The translations under genes were made by a program, and so were the position numbers. Positions 7,422-16,208 of a stretch of DNA of 21,531 nt are shown one piece after another; position 1 is the stretch's first letter, and each line of letters begins with the position of its first letter. The stretch lies in assembly GCA_002718285.1 (NCBI GenBank), contig PBAR01000005.1, positions 93,505 through 115,035 on the forward strand, given 5' to 3'. The stretch is from Fidelibacterota bacterium. Lineage in GTDB: Bacteria > Marinisomatota > Marinisomatia > Marinisomatales > UBA1611. The notes beneath the pieces were generated by a model. It worked only from the letters and a program-made list of their open reading frames with translations, had not been told where the DNA came from and made no database searches.

Positions 7422-8768
7422 AGTAGAAAAATAGCGTTTGGCTTCATTTACCACTTTCGGAGATAAAAGAATAGCCGATAACATTGTAGGTATCGCCATC
7501 ACTGCATACATGCCATCAATCAAATTAATTACAAATGATATAGATACAGTAGCACCAATTATAATAGAAAATATGTAAAAATAGTTGTAATACATTATAC
7601 ATTTAGATCCAAATAAAAAACCAGTGCATTTTGCTCCATAATAGGATTGACCGAACATAGTGGTTAAACTAAAAGTTATAACGCATATAGATAAGACAGC
7701 TGTACCTGCGATACCTAATTCTTGCGAGAAAGCCTGTGCAGTCATTGATACACCATTGACATTTGATGTCCACACACCAGAAATAAGTATGATATATGCG
7801 GTAATTGAACAAACCAATATCGTATCAATAAATGGTCCAATCATCGCTACCAAACCTTCCCTAACAGGTTCATTTGTTTTTGCTGCTCCATGTGCCAAAA
7901 CTTCTGTACCCAGACCTGCTTCATTTGAAAAGACGGCTCTTCTTATACCTTGACGAATTACTTCACCTACAACTCCTCCCATAACAGCCTCACCTGTAAA
8001 TGCATCATGAAATATCAATGAAATAACTGATGGTAATTCAGCAATATTTATTATAATAATTACCATACCAGCGATTAAGTATAAAGATACCATGAGAGGA
8101 ACCAATTTACCTGCAATAAGGCCTATACGTTTTATACCACCTAATATCACCATCGAAACGAGAATAGAAATAATAAAACCTATTAACAGATTACCATATA
8201 TTATTTTTTCGGGAAACAAACCAATAGGTATCAATATTGATTCTCGCGTGAACTGTGTGAGCTGATTAGCTTGAAACATGGGTAAACAACCAATCACGCC
8301 AGCAGCACTAAATAGTATAGCAAGTGATTTAAATCTTTCTCCAAGACCTTCACAGATTACATACATAGGTCCACCCTGTAAATTACCTTTATCATCTTTA
8401 CCTCTATAAAGGATTGCTAAGGTACAGGTAAAAAATTTAGTAGACATGCCCATCAATGCACTAATCCACATCCAGAATAATGCGCCAGGTCCTCCTGTAT
8501 GAATTGCGACCGCAACTCCACTAATATTACCCATTCCAACTGTACCTGCTAATGCACTGGATAAAGCTTGAAAATGATTTATATCACCAGGATCATCTTC
8601 ACGATCATATTTCCCTAATAATATATCTAATCCATGGCCGAAATAACGAAACGGTGTAAATCTGCAATAAACTGTAAAATACAGTCCGCCTCCTACAAGT
8701 AAAACCAACAAAAAAGGACCCCACATTAGATTTGCAAAGGCCGATATAAAATAGTCAAGTTGCATCAT
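7401..8768 (-). CDS. Sodium:alanine/glycine symporter (AGCS family)
   Basis: This 455-residue inner-membrane transporter imports small neutral amino acids, typically alanine or glycine, with sodium. AGCS hallmarks are clear: GTVGMGNISGVAVAI (75-89), GGPGALFWMW (92-101), QGGPMYV (131-137), the long GGIKRIG loop (210-216) and RRAVFSNEAGLGT (276-288). About ten or eleven hydrophobic helices span the protein, in line with the family. It lies 15 bases downstream of the NhaC-like gene on the same strand, so the two are very likely one transcript. A sodium exporter next to a sodium-driven importer makes physiological sense. Its 3' end overlaps prmA by 21 bases on the opposite strand. Either of two adjacent ATG codons could be the start. 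Exact substrate choice among alanine, glycine and D-amino acids is not visible. Confidence 0.95.
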   Translation of the reverse strand: MMQLDYFISAFANLMWGPFLLVLLVGGGLYFTVYCRFTPFRYFGHGLDILLGKYDREDDPGDINHFQALSSALAGTVGMGNISGVAVAIHTGGPGALFWMWISALMGMSTKFFTCTLAILYRGKDDKGNLQGGPMYVICEGLGERFKSLAILFSAAGVIGCLPMFQANQLTQFTRESILIPIGLFPEKIIYGNLLIGFIISILVSMVILGGIKRIGLIAGKLVPLMVSLYLIAGMVIIIINIAELPSVISLIFHDAFTGEAVMGGVVGEVIRQGIRRAVFSNEAGLGTEVLAHGAAKTNEPVREGLVAMIGPFIDTILVCSITAYIILISGVWTSNVNGVSMTAQAFSQELGIAGTAVLSICVITFSLTTMFGQSYYGAKCTGFLFGSKCIMYYNYFYIFSIIIGATVSISFVINLIDGMYAVMAIPTMLSAILLSPKVVNEAKRYFSTLDLSTK

Positions 8769-8783
8769 GTTTTTATATAATAA

Positions 8784-10436
8784 TCATACATGCTGGCCTA
8801 TATAACGAATAATAAAGTATAAAATTGCACTTCCTGTAAATAATATAACTGATACAGATAATCCAAAACCCACACCAAGGCAACCCAGCGTCATAGCCAA
8901 AATACCTACAGTTACAGCATAAGGCATTTGTGTCTTCACATGATCAACATGATCAGAAGCTGATGCAGTTGATGAAAGAATCGTTGTGTCAGATATTGGT
9001 GAGCAATGATCACCAAAAACAGATCCCGATAGTACAGAAGAAAAGGTAGCTAGAAAAATTGGTGATTCAACTACAATATTTGGATCCATGTTCATTAAGT
9101 GAAGTGACATTGGCACAACGACCGGGACCAAAATTGACATCGTAGCCCAAGATGACCCCGTTGAAAAACTAATTGCCGCGGCGGTAATAAATGTAATGAA
9201 GGGTAACATATTTGGAGTCAAAACATTAGAAGAAACACTTACCAAATACTCTGCAGTTTTAAGGTCTTTACATACTGATCCTATAGTCCATGCTAAAACA
9301 AGGATAATAGATGCCATAATCATCGATCTTACTCCATTTATCCATGATTCCAGTGCTTTTTCTAAACTAAGTAATCCTCTAAAAACTGATATAGCAATAG
9401 CGGTAATACTTGAAAAACAAGAACCCCAGATCAAGCTGGCATATGGATCCGATGCACCAATAATATCACGAATAGTAGGATAATCCATATTAATATTTTT
9501 TATTCCAGTAATAAAAAGACCTCCAATTGTAACAGCTAATACAACACTTATAGGTATAAATGCATTAAGCCAATGGGATGGAGTTGATTCTCCTTTTTGA
9601 ATTAAACTAGCATCCGATAATGGTTTTGCGTTATCGCCAAGTACTTTTCCTGTAAGAACTGCCCTTTTTTCCGCTTCAAGCATAGGTCCGTATTCCCTTT
9701 TTAGTAATATATTAATCGCTATAAACACTAAAGTAAGTATACAATAAAATGAAAAAGGAATACTTTTTATAAAAATAAAATAAGGACTAATTGATATCCC
9801 AAACTGTTCAAAAGGTGATTCTAATAAACTCATCTGAAAAACAGACCAGCTGCTAATAATAGCCAGACTAGCTACAGGTGCAGCAGTAGAATCAACTAGA
9901 TATGAAAGTTTTTCCCTTGATATTTTTACTCTATCTGTAAATGGTCTCATCATATTCCCAACTAAAAGTGTATTCGCGTAATCATCAAAAAAAATTACAA
10001 ATCCCATAAATGATGTTGCTAATTGGCTTCGTCTATTAGAAGTAGCATATCTAGCGGCTGCTTGAACTGCACCTGCCATACCTCCATTAGCTGAAATAAC
10101 GCCAATTAGACCACCAAAAGCCATAGTAAATATCAAAATAGAGGCATGCCCATGATCGGTGATAGATTCTACAATATAGGTATCTAAAGCATGGGTAAGA
10201 CCTAAAACAGGGTTTTTAACAACCATCGCTGAACCAAGCCATACTCCAATGAATAAAGCCAAATGAGCTTCATGAGTAATAAGAGCAAGAATTATTGCAA
10301 TTAATGGCGGAAATAAAGATGTAAAAGAATATTGTATTGTTCCCAAAGAATTATTTATTGAATCAGAAGCAAAAAGTAATCCCGCAAAAAAAAAGAATAA
10401 GAGAACTAGGACTTTGTTTGAATAAATCAATTTCAT
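8784..10436 (-). CDS. NhaC-family Na+/H+ antiporter-like membrane protein
   Basis: This 550-residue polytopic inner-membrane protein belongs to the NhaC/Na_H_antiporter family. Hallmarks are FGGLIGVISANGGM (107-120), FFDDYANTLLVGNMMRP (149-165) with two conserved Asp residues, and a late GSVFGDHCSPISDTTILSS segment with further acidic and polar residues expected in ion transport. It begins with a hydrophobic segment ending ASD that resembles a signal peptide, an N-terminal extension seen in some long NhaC-family members. Relatives include sodium/proton exchangers as well as malate/lactate exchangers of the MleN type, so the substrate is not certain. It heads a two-gene unit with the AGCS symporter. 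A run of nine A (10386-10394 on the plus strand) falls in the codons for the first hydrophobic segment. Upstream is a 124-base divergent spacer shared with the LptF/G-like gene. Confidence 0.92.
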   Translation of the reverse strand: MKLIYSNKVLVLLFFFFAGLLFASDSINNSLGTIQYSFTSLFPPLIAIILALITHEAHLALFIGVWLGSAMVVKNPVLGLTHALDTYIVESITDHGHASILIFTMAFGGLIGVISANGGMAGAVQAAARYATSNRRSQLATSFMGFVIFFDDYANTLLVGNMMRPFTDRVKISREKLSYLVDSTAAPVASLAIISSWSVFQMSLLESPFEQFGISISPYFIFIKSIPFSFYCILTLVFIAINILLKREYGPMLEAEKRAVLTGKVLGDNAKPLSDASLIQKGESTPSHWLNAFIPISVVLAVTIGGLFITGIKNINMDYPTIRDIIGASDPYASLIWGSCFSSITAIAISVFRGLLSLEKALESWINGVRSMIMASIILVLAWTIGSVCKDLKTAEYLVSVSSNVLTPNMLPFITFITAAAISFSTGSSWATMSILVPVVVPMSLHLMNMDPNIVVESPIFLATFSSVLSGSVFGDHCSPISDTTILSSTASASDHVDHVKTQMPYAVTVGILAMTLGCLGVGFGLSVSVILFTGSAILYFIIRYIGQHV

Positions 10437-10506
10437 TAATCTAAACTTAAATCACTGCCTATAGAATGTAAACTGTTAAACCATCTTTTTGGATTGGGAA
10501 TTATTC

Positions 10507-10535
10507 TTGATCGTTTTATTTTACATAATTATGTA
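10507..10535 (+). promoter_or_regulatory. Candidate promoter for the LptF/G-like gene
   Basis: TTGATC (10507-10512) and TATGTA (10530-10535) are separated by 17 bases and would start transcription near 10542, giving a leader of about 20 bases before the ATG at 10561. The match is moderate and the spacer is AT-rich. The rest of the 124-base divergent spacer (10437-10560) should also hold the promoter for the NhaC-like gene, but I see no convincing box for it. Confidence 0.3.
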
Positions 10536-10560
10536 GGAAATAAAATTTACTACTTAGAGC

Positions 10561-11652
10561 ATGACTAGATTAGACCAATATCTTGCCCGAGAATTTCTAA
10601 CCATCTTAGGTTTTTCTATATTTGGATTTGTATCATTATTCATTATTGTTGACTTAATTGAAAATCTAGATCGATTTATTGATAATAAAGTTCCTACTCA
10701 AATCGTTTTTAGCTATTATCTGTATACATTACCATGGTTTGTAAGTATAGGACTCCCAATGTCTACACTCATCTCTACCGTATTTAGTCTTGGCAACATA
10801 GTTAAACGAAATGAATGGACAGCTTTAAAAGCATCAGGAGTTAGCATTAATAGAATTGCTTATCCTCTACTTTCGCTTGGAATGATAATTAGCATATTTT
10901 CATTTATCCTTGATAATAAACTAGTATCCTACGGGAACGAAAAACGATTTGAGATTGATCGTGATTTTGTTAAGAGAAAATCTCGTCACAAACTCAAGAA
11001 CACCTTAAAAGATGTCTTTCTACAAAAAAATATAACTACTCATATTTTGCTTAATAAATATTCAATAAAAAACAAAACTGGTTATGGGTTGACCTGGGTA
11101 GACCTAGACGTTACAACTCTTCAAAAAAGGATAGATGCCAAAAAAATTGACTGGCACCAAAAATCAAATAAATGGATTGTATCTAATTATTCTATAAGAT
11201 ACTTTAATGATTTAGGAATTGAAAAAGAAGTTTCACTGTCTGATAAGGATACTTTAGTTTCTCTAGGATTTACTCCTACTGAAATTCAACAACAAGCTAG
11301 AAAACCAGATGAACTTGATTATTTCAAACTTACTTCACGCATAAAAGAACTCAAAAGTAATGGAGTCGATACCGTCCGCTGGGAGGTCACACGTTATTTA
11401 AAAATTTCTTTCATTTTTACTAATCTAATTGTTGTACTCTGCGGTATCCCATTGGTTATTATTAAGGAAAAAAACAGTCTTTCCTTTGGTGCTGGTCTTA
11501 GCGTATTTGTTATATTTGGTTATTACGCGTTTATCAAATTTGGTCAATCATTAGGTTTTAAAGGCGTTTTGGAGCCTATTTATTCAGCATGGTTGGGGAA
11601 TATTATATTTTTTCTGGGTGGTGCAATTTTATTGTGGCGTGCAAAAACATAA
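10561..11652 (+). CDS. LPS export ABC transporter permease, LptF/LptG family
   Basis: This 363-residue inner-membrane protein belongs to the YjgP/YjgQ family, whose members LptF and LptG form with LptB the ABC transporter that extracts lipopolysaccharide from the inner membrane. The topology is the family's: three helices (about 12-33, 52-76, 97-117), a periplasmic beta-rich domain (about 120-275) and three more helices (about 282-301, 308-327, 341-360). The N-terminal LDQYLAREF and the coupling-helix segment NEWTALKASGVSINRI (84-99) are typical. Length and the N-terminal sequence look slightly more like LptG than LptF, but I cannot settle this. Only one permease is present, so the partner must lie elsewhere. 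It is a single-gene plus-strand unit converging on the barrel gene, with no strong terminator between them; only an A/T-only hairpin lies in the 43-base gap. Confidence 0.93.
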   Translation: MTRLDQYLAREFLTILGFSIFGFVSLFIIVDLIENLDRFIDNKVPTQIVFSYYLYTLPWFVSIGLPMSTLISTVFSLGNIVKRNEWTALKASGVSINRIAYPLLSLGMIISIFSFILDNKLVSYGNEKRFEIDRDFVKRKSRHKLKNTLKDVFLQKNITTHILLNKYSIKNKTGYGLTWVDLDVTTLQKRIDAKKIDWHQKSNKWIVSNYSIRYFNDLGIEKEVSLSDKDTLVSLGFTPTEIQQQARKPDELDYFKLTSRIKELKSNGVDTVRWEVTRYLKISFIFTNLIVVLCGIPLVIIKEKNSLSFGAGLSVFVIFGYYAFIKFGQSLGFKGVLEPIYSAWLGNIIFFLGGAILLWRAKT

Positions 11653-11695
11653 ACCATTTTTTAATAGAAAAAATTAACTTCGAATAACAACTTTA

Positions 11696-13087
11696 TTATT
11701 TAGTAAAACTAATTTTATCAAATAATCTTCCAAGAAAACCTTTCTCTTTTTCTTCATCGGTTACGTTAGATGGTACAGATTTTCTGCTTTTTGGACTCGT
11801 TATTGTAAGTCCTATTGAAAAATTAAATCCTTTCATGGTATGAAGCCACATACCATTGCGAAATGCAAAACCGAGATCAAAAATTATTGGGCCCTTATGA
11901 TAACCAAACCCCAATCCTAACTCACTTAAGTCACCTCCAGCCCATGCATAGCCAATTCTCATTGGTAGATTGGGCATTTTTGACCATTCCACCCCAATCG
12001 ACCATTTCCAATTGGCACGGGCATAATATGCATTCTGGAATCCAGTTACAAAATCAGACGCAATCAATATTGTTTCTAGTTTTTTTGATACACCAAAACG
12101 AAAAAGAGCTGGATAAGGCGTTGTAAACTCTGATGTGTCTGGAAAAAACTTAGTATCATTCTTAAATAAAGAATCTTGGCTTAATCTATCGATCCTAAGT
12201 GTATCAATACTATAAGTAACCAAAATTGATTCTCCAGGATTTAATTGATCATCACCCCATTGAAATGGATAAAATCCAAATCCATTACCTGGATCACTAA
12301 TACTTTTATTCCATGCGATACTGCCAAAACTATTAATAAGAGAAGATCCAACTGACCAACCATTTTTTTCTCTGGAGACTATACCTAAATCCATAGCAAA
12401 CCCTCTGCCTCCAAGACCTTGACGTATAATATAAGATCCAGTCCCAATAATACCTATATCTGTTGTCTCCAAATTCGCTTTACTCGCTTTTTCATCTATA
12501 CCTAAGTAAAAAAGTCCTTGCAGATATTTAAATGTGAAGCCCAAAGAGAATGATTCAAAAGGCATCCCAAATGTAACACCAATTTCTGTTAAGCCAAGTG
12601 TCTCACGATTTAATTCCATATCCAGATTAGTCTTTCCAGCATTCCCATAAAAAAGAAATTCGAGTAGACCTATGGGCAATCGGGTATTTGATAAAAAAAT
12701 GTTATTCGTAGTGAAAGCCAAATTACCTTTAGAAATGTTTAAAATCGGAGTGGGAAAATGTAGATCTGTAAAAAATGCCATTCCATCAGCATCTCTAAGT
12801 TGTCTAAAAATCTGATCTTTTTCTTTAGTATCTAAAGTATCTCCGCTATACTGAGCAATATTTTGTATAGAAAAAAAATTGCCTAAAATCCCATAGTCTA
12901 ATTGTCCAATCTGTAGCATGAATGGTCGGTCTTGCTGAAGACCAATTAGTCCTGGATTATATCCAATAGAAAAAATACCATCAGCGATTGTAGTATAAGA
13001 TCCAGCTAATCCTACTACGCGAGGATCCCTCTTCGTTTGAGAAAAAAGAATACAAAAAACCAGAGATAAGAAAAGGATTTTTTTCAT
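11696..13087 (-). CDS. Outer-membrane beta-barrel protein (PorV/FadL-like style)
   Basis: This 463-residue exported protein has a clean signal peptide (1-17, ending in FSQ). Right after it comes DPRVVGLAGSYTTIADG...GYNPGLIG (21-49), the pattern found at the N-terminus of PorV/PorQ/FadL-like barrels, where a Gly-rich loop and an NPA/NPG turn precede the first strands. The remainder is dominated by alternating hydrophobic strands and glycine/aromatic turns, as expected of an outer-membrane barrel. The C-terminus (SPKSRKSVPSNVTDEEKEKGF...KISFTK) is charged and not barrel-like, so it may form a periplasmic tail. The function is unknown; in other bacteria such proteins anchor or transport surface molecules. 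The gene overlaps the stop of the large lipoprotein gene by four bases (ATGA), so the two are very likely made together and may form one complex. Confidence 0.75.
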   Translation of the reverse strand: MKKILFLSLVFCILFSQTKRDPRVVGLAGSYTTIADGIFSIGYNPGLIGLQQDRPFMLQIGQLDYGILGNFFSIQNIAQYSGDTLDTKEKDQIFRQLRDADGMAFFTDLHFPTPILNISKGNLAFTTNNIFLSNTRLPIGLLEFLFYGNAGKTNLDMELNRETLGLTEIGVTFGMPFESFSLGFTFKYLQGLFYLGIDEKASKANLETTDIGIIGTGSYIIRQGLGGRGFAMDLGIVSREKNGWSVGSSLINSFGSIAWNKSISDPGNGFGFYPFQWGDDQLNPGESILVTYSIDTLRIDRLSQDSLFKNDTKFFPDTSEFTTPYPALFRFGVSKKLETILIASDFVTGFQNAYYARANWKWSIGVEWSKMPNLPMRIGYAWAGGDLSELGLGFGYHKGPIIFDLGFAFRNGMWLHTMKGFNFSIGLTITSPKSRKSVPSNVTDEEKEKGFLGRLFDKISFTK

Positions 13088-16000
13088 CGTTTAACTATTC
13101 TCGATTCAGTAATTCTAAATTTAGGAAGCTGAATTCTGGCCGAGTTACGGATTTTAACATACCATCCATTTATATCTCTAGCCTTACCATCGGTTGAAAT
13201 AATTCTTATTCGCAAAGAATCAGTCTCTGCTAATCCACTTGGAGTCCAAGTATATATATTTTCTCCACTGATATTATTTATACCAGAAGCAATCGATGTC
13301 CAGTCACTTTCAATATTAATATCAATACTATCGGGATCGGATTCTCCATTTGCATAATGTAAATCTACTTTTTGGACACCTTTCCCAAAAGATTGCCATT
13401 TAATATTATTAGGCTCTCCATTATTAAACGTTTCACCGCCATTTGGATAGGTAATAATTAATTCATCTCCAGATAAACCAGAAATTCCACCACTACCCAA
13501 ACGAAAAGTAATAAATGAGTTAATCTCAAGATAATCTTCTTTTGATAAAAACACTCCTTTACCTTTTGTACCCGGAATATGAAAACGCGGCATAGCATAA
13601 GGGATACTACCATATTTTGTCATTAAGAATATCTTATTTGTATCAATCGTACTGAAGTAGGTACCACTACCTGGTACCGCAACCATACCTTCTGGATAAC
13701 CAAGTGTATCATTTGCACCATAAAGTTCTTCTGGAGATGGAAGAAGAAACTGAAATAAAGTATCTACAAAAGCAATTACTGTATCTGTTCCTGAACCATT
13801 TGTTTTTACTATGTAGGGAAGACGATCAATACATTCTGAATAATCAGACATAACGTTGTATATATAAATCCCACTACTGTCTGGGCTTAAATTTGAGCAT
13901 CTGTATATAATATATATACTATCAATCGTAGAATCTGCCAATCCTAGTGTAGAGAGTGTATCAACATAATTTTTCAGAAGTTCTGGTGTTCTACCTACTG
14001 GAAAAGTTTCCAGATTGCTCATTAGTACAGATAATTCTGCTCCAAAAGGAAATGAATTAGTGATATTGGTTACCATATCAGAATGAATAAGAGAATTTCT
14101 AATTTTATATCGAGTATCATACTCACCAAAATCGATTTCAGAACCTTTACTTCCCATAAATGTCATTGGTTCAAGCTGCAATGCAAAAGGTATAGTAACA
14201 ACAAAACCACCTTGTATAGCCTTTCCTTCAACCAATGCACCCCTTCCTTCAACCTTTACTTCGGGATCAATAATCATCTGTACAGGGTTAGACCCCAATA
14301 ACCCAATAATAGATTCACAGGTATCACAAGGAGGAGTTAATACATCATATGACGGCAAAGTATCATCAACGCTATCATAAATTGTTATACGCGTTCCATT
14401 TTTATCCAAACCTATTATTGTCAAAGCAGTATCCCAGGGCATTGCATCATCAGCTATACGTGCTAGGGTATCAACATTAATGGATACATATGTCGCTTCA
14501 CCCATCGAATTATATCCAGTAAAATCTAATTTCATGCGTATAGGTAAAGGTATTTGACTCTTCATAGTTATTTCAAAAAGTGCTTCTGTAGGAATTGCTC
14601 CTGTAAATCCTGGTGGGAATTCTTGAACTGTTGAGTCAGTCGGTAGTAACATAAACAAATCTGCTTCTAAAACAGAAAATGAAAGTAGTTCCATTTGCAT
14701 TCTCATGTTAAAACCACCAAATGAAGATCCATCAAGCGGAATAGTTGATTTTTGTTCTACGAAACCAAGATCAAAATCTAAATCAAAGCTATTTAGTGGG
14801 GAATTTGTATTTGGATATCCTGGAGCAGCGATAGAATATCCCCTCATATCAAATGTCTTATCTACAGGAGAACCTTTTTTTAAAACTGTATCAATTTTTA
14901 CTGAGTCTCTTCCATCAATAGGAGAGAAATTTTTAAAATTCATTAGAAATTTTAAATCAAAAGGAAGTGTACTCTCCAAGCCAGTGATATGAACTCTATT
15001 TTCATTGTATAAAGCACCGATTTCCCTTAAAACACAACGAAAAATTTCCATCTTACTAATTCCTGATTCAGACATATCCATTTCAGGAAAATCAAGACTA
15101 GGAAGTGTAACTATATCGGAAAGAGAATAATTACTTGTAGTTATATCAATACTATCAAACCCTGCAATCACTAATTGAACAGAGAAATCAACATATAATT
15201 CTTCGGATGGAGGAATAACAACAAATTCAGATGTTGGTGAAGCTAATTGTAAACTCGACGAAACATTCATAACTGGACAGAGTCCCTTAGCAGATAGGTC
15301 GGTTGTATCAGCATAAGACTGTCCATATGTTAAAATAGGTTGTTTATTATGGTTTGCTAAAGTATCGGTAATATCAGTAGTCCCAGTAACAATATTTGAG
15401 TAGACCTGTATAAGTTCTGTTGCACTATTATTTTCAAAATAGGAAATATATTTGCTCCCTTCTCCCATAATCAGAGTATCTATACTAGATATCATTGGAG
15501 TGAATGAAAGATCTATGGCATTGAAGGGTATTGGGAGCTGAAAGTTGAGTATACTTAAAAGTCCTTGCATTACTGTATTGAACGGTGAAATAATTAATTG
15601 TTCATAATCACTAGCATTCATTACAACCGTATCAGTTGTTGGAAATTGAAATACTTGACCAAAGGTTGACGTCGGATAAACTGCGCTAGGATCAGTAAGA
15701 GGAATCTTCTGGCCTACTGTCGGAAAAGGAATAATTATATCAGCAGGCGGTATTCCAGGTAAATCTCCCGTTGCAATCACAGCATCAACATTCATTGGTA
15801 GTGTTGGAAGATTTGGTAAAACTTGGGGATCCATTTCTCCACCCTGAACAATTTGAAAACCCATTGAATCAGGAGTAGGAAAAATTCCAACATCAGGATT
15901 AGAAATATCCGTCATTTCATATTTGCTACTAACCAAAGGAATTTTTAAATCTAGATACCACACTGGCATCTCAAATTTTTCGGGCATATCAAAGTCGCAC

Positions 16001-16119
16001 GCCACCGTTGCCATTAAAACAATGACCAGAGGAGTACGTAGAATTCCCGTAATATACTTACGGGCGACTTGTCTCAGATTTACCTTCAAATTGTTGCCAA
16101 ATGTATAGGACTTCCGCAC
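13084..16119 (-). CDS. Large predicted surface or periplasmic lipoprotein with C-terminal YPNGGE (Kre9/Knh1-type) domain
   Basis: This 1011-residue exported protein is one I cannot name. A basic N-terminus and a hydrophobic stretch (about 24-40) end at MATVAC, so C41 is the likely lipidated Cys. The mature part is beta-rich, Asp/Thr/Pro-rich and nearly free of Lys/Arg clusters, as in extracellular proteins. A motif of the form [IL]P[FLI] followed by alternating hydrophobic residues recurs near 196, 385, 524, 643 and 690, which suggests degenerate beta-sandwich repeats. CDTC (598-601) is a potential disulfide. Residues 887 to about 990 start with LIITYPNGGETF and contain NNIKWQS...IYTWTPSG, matching the Kre9/Knh1-type domain common in secreted bacterial proteins. 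GTG at 16119 gives an unusually long leader and no ribosome binding site; a TTG eleven codons in (N-terminus MKVNLRQ) is an alternative. The barrel gene follows with a 4-base overlap. Confidence 0.85.
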   Translation of the reverse strand: MRKSYTFGNNLKVNLRQVARKYITGILRTPLVIVLMATVACDFDMPEKFEMPVWYLDLKIPLVSSKYEMTDISNPDVGIFPTPDSMGFQIVQGGEMDPQVLPNLPTLPMNVDAVIATGDLPGIPPADIIIPFPTVGQKIPLTDPSAVYPTSTFGQVFQFPTTDTVVMNASDYEQLIISPFNTVMQGLLSILNFQLPIPFNAIDLSFTPMISSIDTLIMGEGSKYISYFENNSATELIQVYSNIVTGTTDITDTLANHNKQPILTYGQSYADTTDLSAKGLCPVMNVSSSLQLASPTSEFVVIPPSEELYVDFSVQLVIAGFDSIDITTSNYSLSDIVTLPSLDFPEMDMSESGISKMEIFRCVLREIGALYNENRVHITGLESTLPFDLKFLMNFKNFSPIDGRDSVKIDTVLKKGSPVDKTFDMRGYSIAAPGYPNTNSPLNSFDLDFDLGFVEQKSTIPLDGSSFGGFNMRMQMELLSFSVLEADLFMLLPTDSTVQEFPPGFTGAIPTEALFEITMKSQIPLPIRMKLDFTGYNSMGEATYVSINVDTLARIADDAMPWDTALTIIGLDKNGTRITIYDSVDDTLPSYDVLTPPCDTCESIIGLLGSNPVQMIIDPEVKVEGRGALVEGKAIQGGFVVTIPFALQLEPMTFMGSKGSEIDFGEYDTRYKIRNSLIHSDMVTNITNSFPFGAELSVLMSNLETFPVGRTPELLKNYVDTLSTLGLADSTIDSIYIIYRCSNLSPDSSGIYIYNVMSDYSECIDRLPYIVKTNGSGTDTVIAFVDTLFQFLLPSPEELYGANDTLGYPEGMVAVPGSGTYFSTIDTNKIFLMTKYGSIPYAMPRFHIPGTKGKGVFLSKEDYLEINSFITFRLGSGGISGLSGDELIITYPNGGETFNNGEPNNIKWQSFGKGVQKVDLHYANGESDPDSIDINIESDWTSIASGINNISGENIYTWTPSGLAETDSLRIRIISTDGKARDINGWYVKIRNSARIQLPKFRITESRIVKR
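16046..16064. repeat. Perfect 7-bp inverted repeat inside the lipoprotein leader
   Basis: CCCGTAA (16046-16052) and TTACGGG (16058-16064) form a perfect inverted repeat around a 5-base spacer. It lies about 55 bases inside the annotated start of the large lipoprotein gene, within codons for the signal peptide. In mRNA it would form a stable hairpin near the start, and in DNA it has the look of a dimeric-regulator site. Confidence 0.5.
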
Positions 16120-16155
16120 TCAAATTTGGAGAATTATTATGAGACTTGCCAAAAG

Positions 16156-16183
16156 AAAAAACCCCGCAAATTATTGCAGGGTT
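16156..16183 (-). terminator. Rho-independent terminator of the SAM-cycle cluster
   Basis: Read on the minus strand, AACCCTGCAA (complement of 16174-16183) pairs with TTGCGGGGTT (complement of 16160-16169) across a TAAT loop, with one G-U pair in the 10-bp stem. A run of T residues follows (complement of 16156-16161 and beyond). It sits 26 bases after the ahcY stop and ends the met/ahcY transcript before the lipoprotein gene, which therefore needs its own promoter in the about 40 bases up to 16119. There a CATAAT-like -10 (complement of 16136-16141) is visible without a good -35. Confidence 0.88.
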
Positions 16184-16208
16184 TATTATTGATATTATTG
16201 AACTTAGA

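Noticed and set aside
10380..10400. Nine-A homopolymer in the NhaC-like gene as a frameshift
   Set aside because: The reading frame continues correctly through it as hydrophobic codons; no sign of a break.
11653..11695. Hairpin TTTTTT-AATAG-AAAAAA between the convergent LptF/G-like and barrel genes
   Set aside because: The stem is only A-T pairs, too weak to call a terminator.
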